Below, piece after piece: positions 62,226 to 64,000 of a stretch of 64,000 nt of DNA; position 1 is the first letter of the stretch, and each line of letters begins with the position of its first letter. The stretch is taken from assembly GCF_963662885.1 (NCBI RefSeq), contig NZ_OY760064.1, positions 248,001-312,000 on the forward strand, read 5' to 3'. This stretch comes from an uncultured Pseudodesulfovibrio sp. Its GTDB lineage: Bacteria > Desulfobacterota > Desulfovibrionia > Desulfovibrionales > Desulfovibrionaceae. Under the pieces are notes generated by a model. The model saw only the letters and a list, made by a program, of their open reading frames with translations, was not told the DNA's origin and made no database searches. The position numbers and the translations under genes were made by a program.

Positions 62226-63581
62226 TTAGCTGCTGGGCAGCGATTTAAAGACGTCTTCCATCTTGTTCAGGGCCTCGTCAAGCAGTTCCATGGGGATATT
62301 CAGGGCAGGCTCGAAGCGGATGCAACGGGCGTTGGTCAGGGTACCCGCGGTGATCACGCCGCGAGCGAACAGACCGGACGCCACGTGGTAGCCGATTTCG
62401 TCGTCCACGAAGTGCATGCCGATGAGCAGACCCTTGCCGGTAACCTTGTCCAGAATGCCGGGGTAACGGTCGGAAAGTTCCTGCAGGCGTTTCGTGACGT
62501 ACTCGCCTTTCTGGGCGGCCTGAGCCGGCAGATTCTCTTCGTGCATGACCGTGATGGCGGCCAGGGCAGAGGCGCAGGCGATGGGGTTGCCGCCCGTGGT
62601 CGTGGTGTGCATGAACGGGTTCGGCTCCATGACTTCCCAGATTTTGGGGGTGGAGAAGAAGCCGGACATGGGGACCACGCCGCCGCCCAGCGCCTTGCCG
62701 AAACACATGATGTCGGGCTGCACGTCCCAGTGATCCACACCGAAGATCTTGCCCGTGCGGCCGAAGCCGGTCTGGACTTCATCCGCGATGAGCAGAACGC
62801 CGTACTTGTCGCAGACCTCGCGCAGACCGGGCCAGAAGTCGTCCGGCGGCACGATGGCTCCGGCTTCGCCCTGGATGGGTTCGGCCACAACTGCGGCGAT
62901 GTCGTCACCCACGGCATCCGCGTACTTCAGTTCGCGCTCAACGGCGGCCACGTCGCCGAAGGGGACATGGCGCATGCCTTCGAGCAGGGGAAGCAGCGGA
63001 GCGCGGTAATCGGTCTTGCCCATGAGGGACAGGGAACCCAGGGTCTTGCCGTGGAAGCCCTTGAGCATGGAGATGAAGCCTTTCTTGCCGGTGTAGAACT
63101 TGGCCAGTTTCATGGCGCCTTCCACGGCTTCGGTACCGGAGTTGGCAAAGAAGCCGTACTGGATGTCGCCGGGGGTCAGCTTGGCGATGACCCGGGCGAG
63201 CTTGGCGCGCAGGGGATCGAGCATCTCCTGGGAATACTGGGGCGAACGGTCGAGCTGGGCCTTGACCGCTTCAACGATCTTGGGATGGCGGATGCCGTAG
63301 CTGTACAGGCCGAAACCGCCGAGGATGTCGATGTATTCGCGGTCCAGAGCATCCTTGAGGATGGACCCCTGGCCCATCCATTCGGTCACGGCGAACTCGC
63401 CCGCCTCGGTCACGGATTTGCGGTATTCCAGAAAACCCTTGTTGATGTAGTCGCGGAAGTTCTCCACGGTCTCGGTGGCGATCTGGCGGCGTTCCTCCAG
63501 GGAGACGGTGCCTACAGGCTTTGTGATAATGTCAATAAATTCAGTCGCCTCTTTAAATGCTTCGTCGATGTTACGGGTCAT
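62226..63581 (-). CDS. Putrescine aminotransferase (class III)
   Basis: A 451-residue PLP-dependent aminotransferase. Features: YGFFANSGTEAVEGAMKLAK, ADEVQTGFGRTGKIFGVDHW and the PLP lysine in DIMCFGKALGGGVVPMSG. Its N-terminus (TVENFRDYINKGFLEYRKSV) resembles PatA-type putrescine aminotransferases. ATG 63581 has CGGAG 8 bases upstream; the frame extends further 5' without conserved sequence. It is followed by the aldehyde dehydrogenase 11 bases later. Confidence 0.92.
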   Translation of the reverse strand: MTRNIDEAFKEATEFIDIITKPVGTVSLEERRQIATETVENFRDYINKGFLEYRKSVTEAGEFAVTEWMGQGSILKDALDREYIDILGGFGLYSYGIRHPKIVEAVKAQLDRSPQYSQEMLDPLRAKLARVIAKLTPGDIQYGFFANSGTEAVEGAMKLAKFYTGKKGFISMLKGFHGKTLGSLSLMGKTDYRAPLLPLLEGMRHVPFGDVAAVERELKYADAVGDDIAAVVAEPIQGEAGAIVPPDDFWPGLREVCDKYGVLLIADEVQTGFGRTGKIFGVDHWDVQPDIMCFGKALGGGVVPMSGFFSTPKIWEVMEPNPFMHTTTTGGNPIACASALAAITVMHEENLPAQAAQKGEYVTKRLQELSDRYPGILDKVTGKGLLIGMHFVDDEIGYHVASGLFARGVITAGTLTNARCIRFEPALNIPMELLDEALNKMEDVFKSLPSS

Positions 63582-63642
63582 GATGACGCTCCGTTTTTTT
63601 TCTGGTGATGATTCGGGATTTCGGTTGGGTATGGATGGGCGG

Positions 63643-64000
63643 CTAGGCCGCGGGACCGTCCCGGGGGTCTTCCACCGGTTTGCCCTCCACGATGGTCTTG
63701 ACGATCTTGATCTCGCGGATGGACTCGGGGGGTACCTCAGTCGGGTCGGCACTCAGAATCACCAGGTCGGCGATCTTGTCCGGTTCGATGCTGCCTCGTT
63801 CGGCCTCCTCGAAGGCACTGTAGGCTGCGTCGATGGTGAACATGCGGAGGGCTTCCATGGGGGTCAGCCGCTCCTCCTCTATGGGATGAAGCACGGCGGT
63901 CTGGATACCCACGAGCGGACCGTGCGGGGTGACCGGGCAGTCGGAGCCGCCGGTCATGATCACGCCGTTTTCGAGCATGGTCCGGTAGGGGTGCATCCAG
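63643..64000 (-). CDS. Amidohydrolase family protein, C-terminal fragment at window edge
   Basis: At least 118 residues of a metal-dependent amidohydrolase of the YtcJ type; the N-terminus lies beyond the window. GVIMTGGSDCPVTPHGPL holds the metal-binding Asp region, and DKIADLVILSADPTEVP the C-terminal beta-sandwich. It is the most upstream visible gene of the polyamine cluster, so it might release an amine substrate, but its specificity is unknown. Confidence 0.88.
   Translation of the reverse strand, partial: WMHPYRTMLENGVIMTGGSDCPVTPHGPLVGIQTAVLHPIEEERLTPMEALRMFTIDAAYSAFEEAERGSIEPDKIADLVILSADPTEVPPESIREIKIVKTIVEGKPVEDPRDGPAA

Overview
The window is GC-rich bacterial chromosome, densely coding on both strands, and looks like a sulfate-reducing member of the Desulfovibrionaceae, most likely Pseudodesulfovibrio. 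Reasons: a mercury-methylation pair (hgcA/hgcB) whose HgcB cysteines fall at residues 73, 94 and 95, as in the published strain ND132 numbering; a long-form HflX; sigma-54 promoters at flagellar genes; a class I adenylate cyclase fused to pentapeptide repeats; and large hairpin-bearing intergenic repeats. No rRNA, tRNA, CRISPR array, insertion sequence, integrase or prophage gene was found.

Layout. 1-4478 (+): 3' part of pheT, a small MerR regulator and an AsmA-like protein. 4475-10468 (-): flagellar operon flgB-flgC-fliE-fliF-fliG-fliH-fliI from a sigma-54 promoter, with a separate sigma-54 promoter driving a TPR gene in the other direction. 11913-15483 (+): IMP cyclohydrolase, hflX, and a lactate/malate dehydrogenase homologue. 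15650-20011 (-): membrane protein, cation efflux transporter, plsY, RNase II-type exonuclease. 20100-26919: SemiSWEET, stand-alone AICAR formyltransferase (so PurH is split into two distant genes), a Cache chemoreceptor, purA, holB, GNAT. 26995-33022 (-): NhaC-type antiporter, a small monooxygenase-fold protein and a 1283-residue adenylate cyclase. 33296-39726 (+): acyl-CoA dehydrogenase, ETF:quinone oxidoreductase homologue, etfB, etfA. 39807-43820: rhodanese, a DsrE protein/response regulator/hybrid kinase operon, and an isochorismatase-fold hydrolase.

43817-45683 (-) is the centrepiece: a promoter with a palindromic operator, an ArsR-type repressor, hgcA and hgcB. The hgcA frame starts in a 4-base ATGA overlap with arsR but meets an in-frame UGA at codon 38. 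A hairpin with a G in its apical loop follows at the spacing expected of a bacterial SECIS element, and conserved HgcA sequence resumes in the same frame. The simplest reading is that this HgcA is a selenoprotein with a Cys-Sec pair near its N-terminus, and that the usual downstream start truncates it.

45712-64000: rarD, a MocR-type regulator divergent from azlC-azlD-racemase, an acyl-CoA synthetase with inserted 11-residue repeats, a periplasmic cyclophilin, CheY-like and sigma-54-dependent regulators (the latter with a degenerate receiver), a thioredoxin-fold protein without CxxC, a radical SAM/SPASM protein, and a polyamine catabolic cluster (amidohydrolase, putrescine aminotransferase, aminobutyraldehyde dehydrogenase, agmatine deiminase, N-carbamoylputrescine amidase) predicted to turn agmatine into 4-aminobutyrate.
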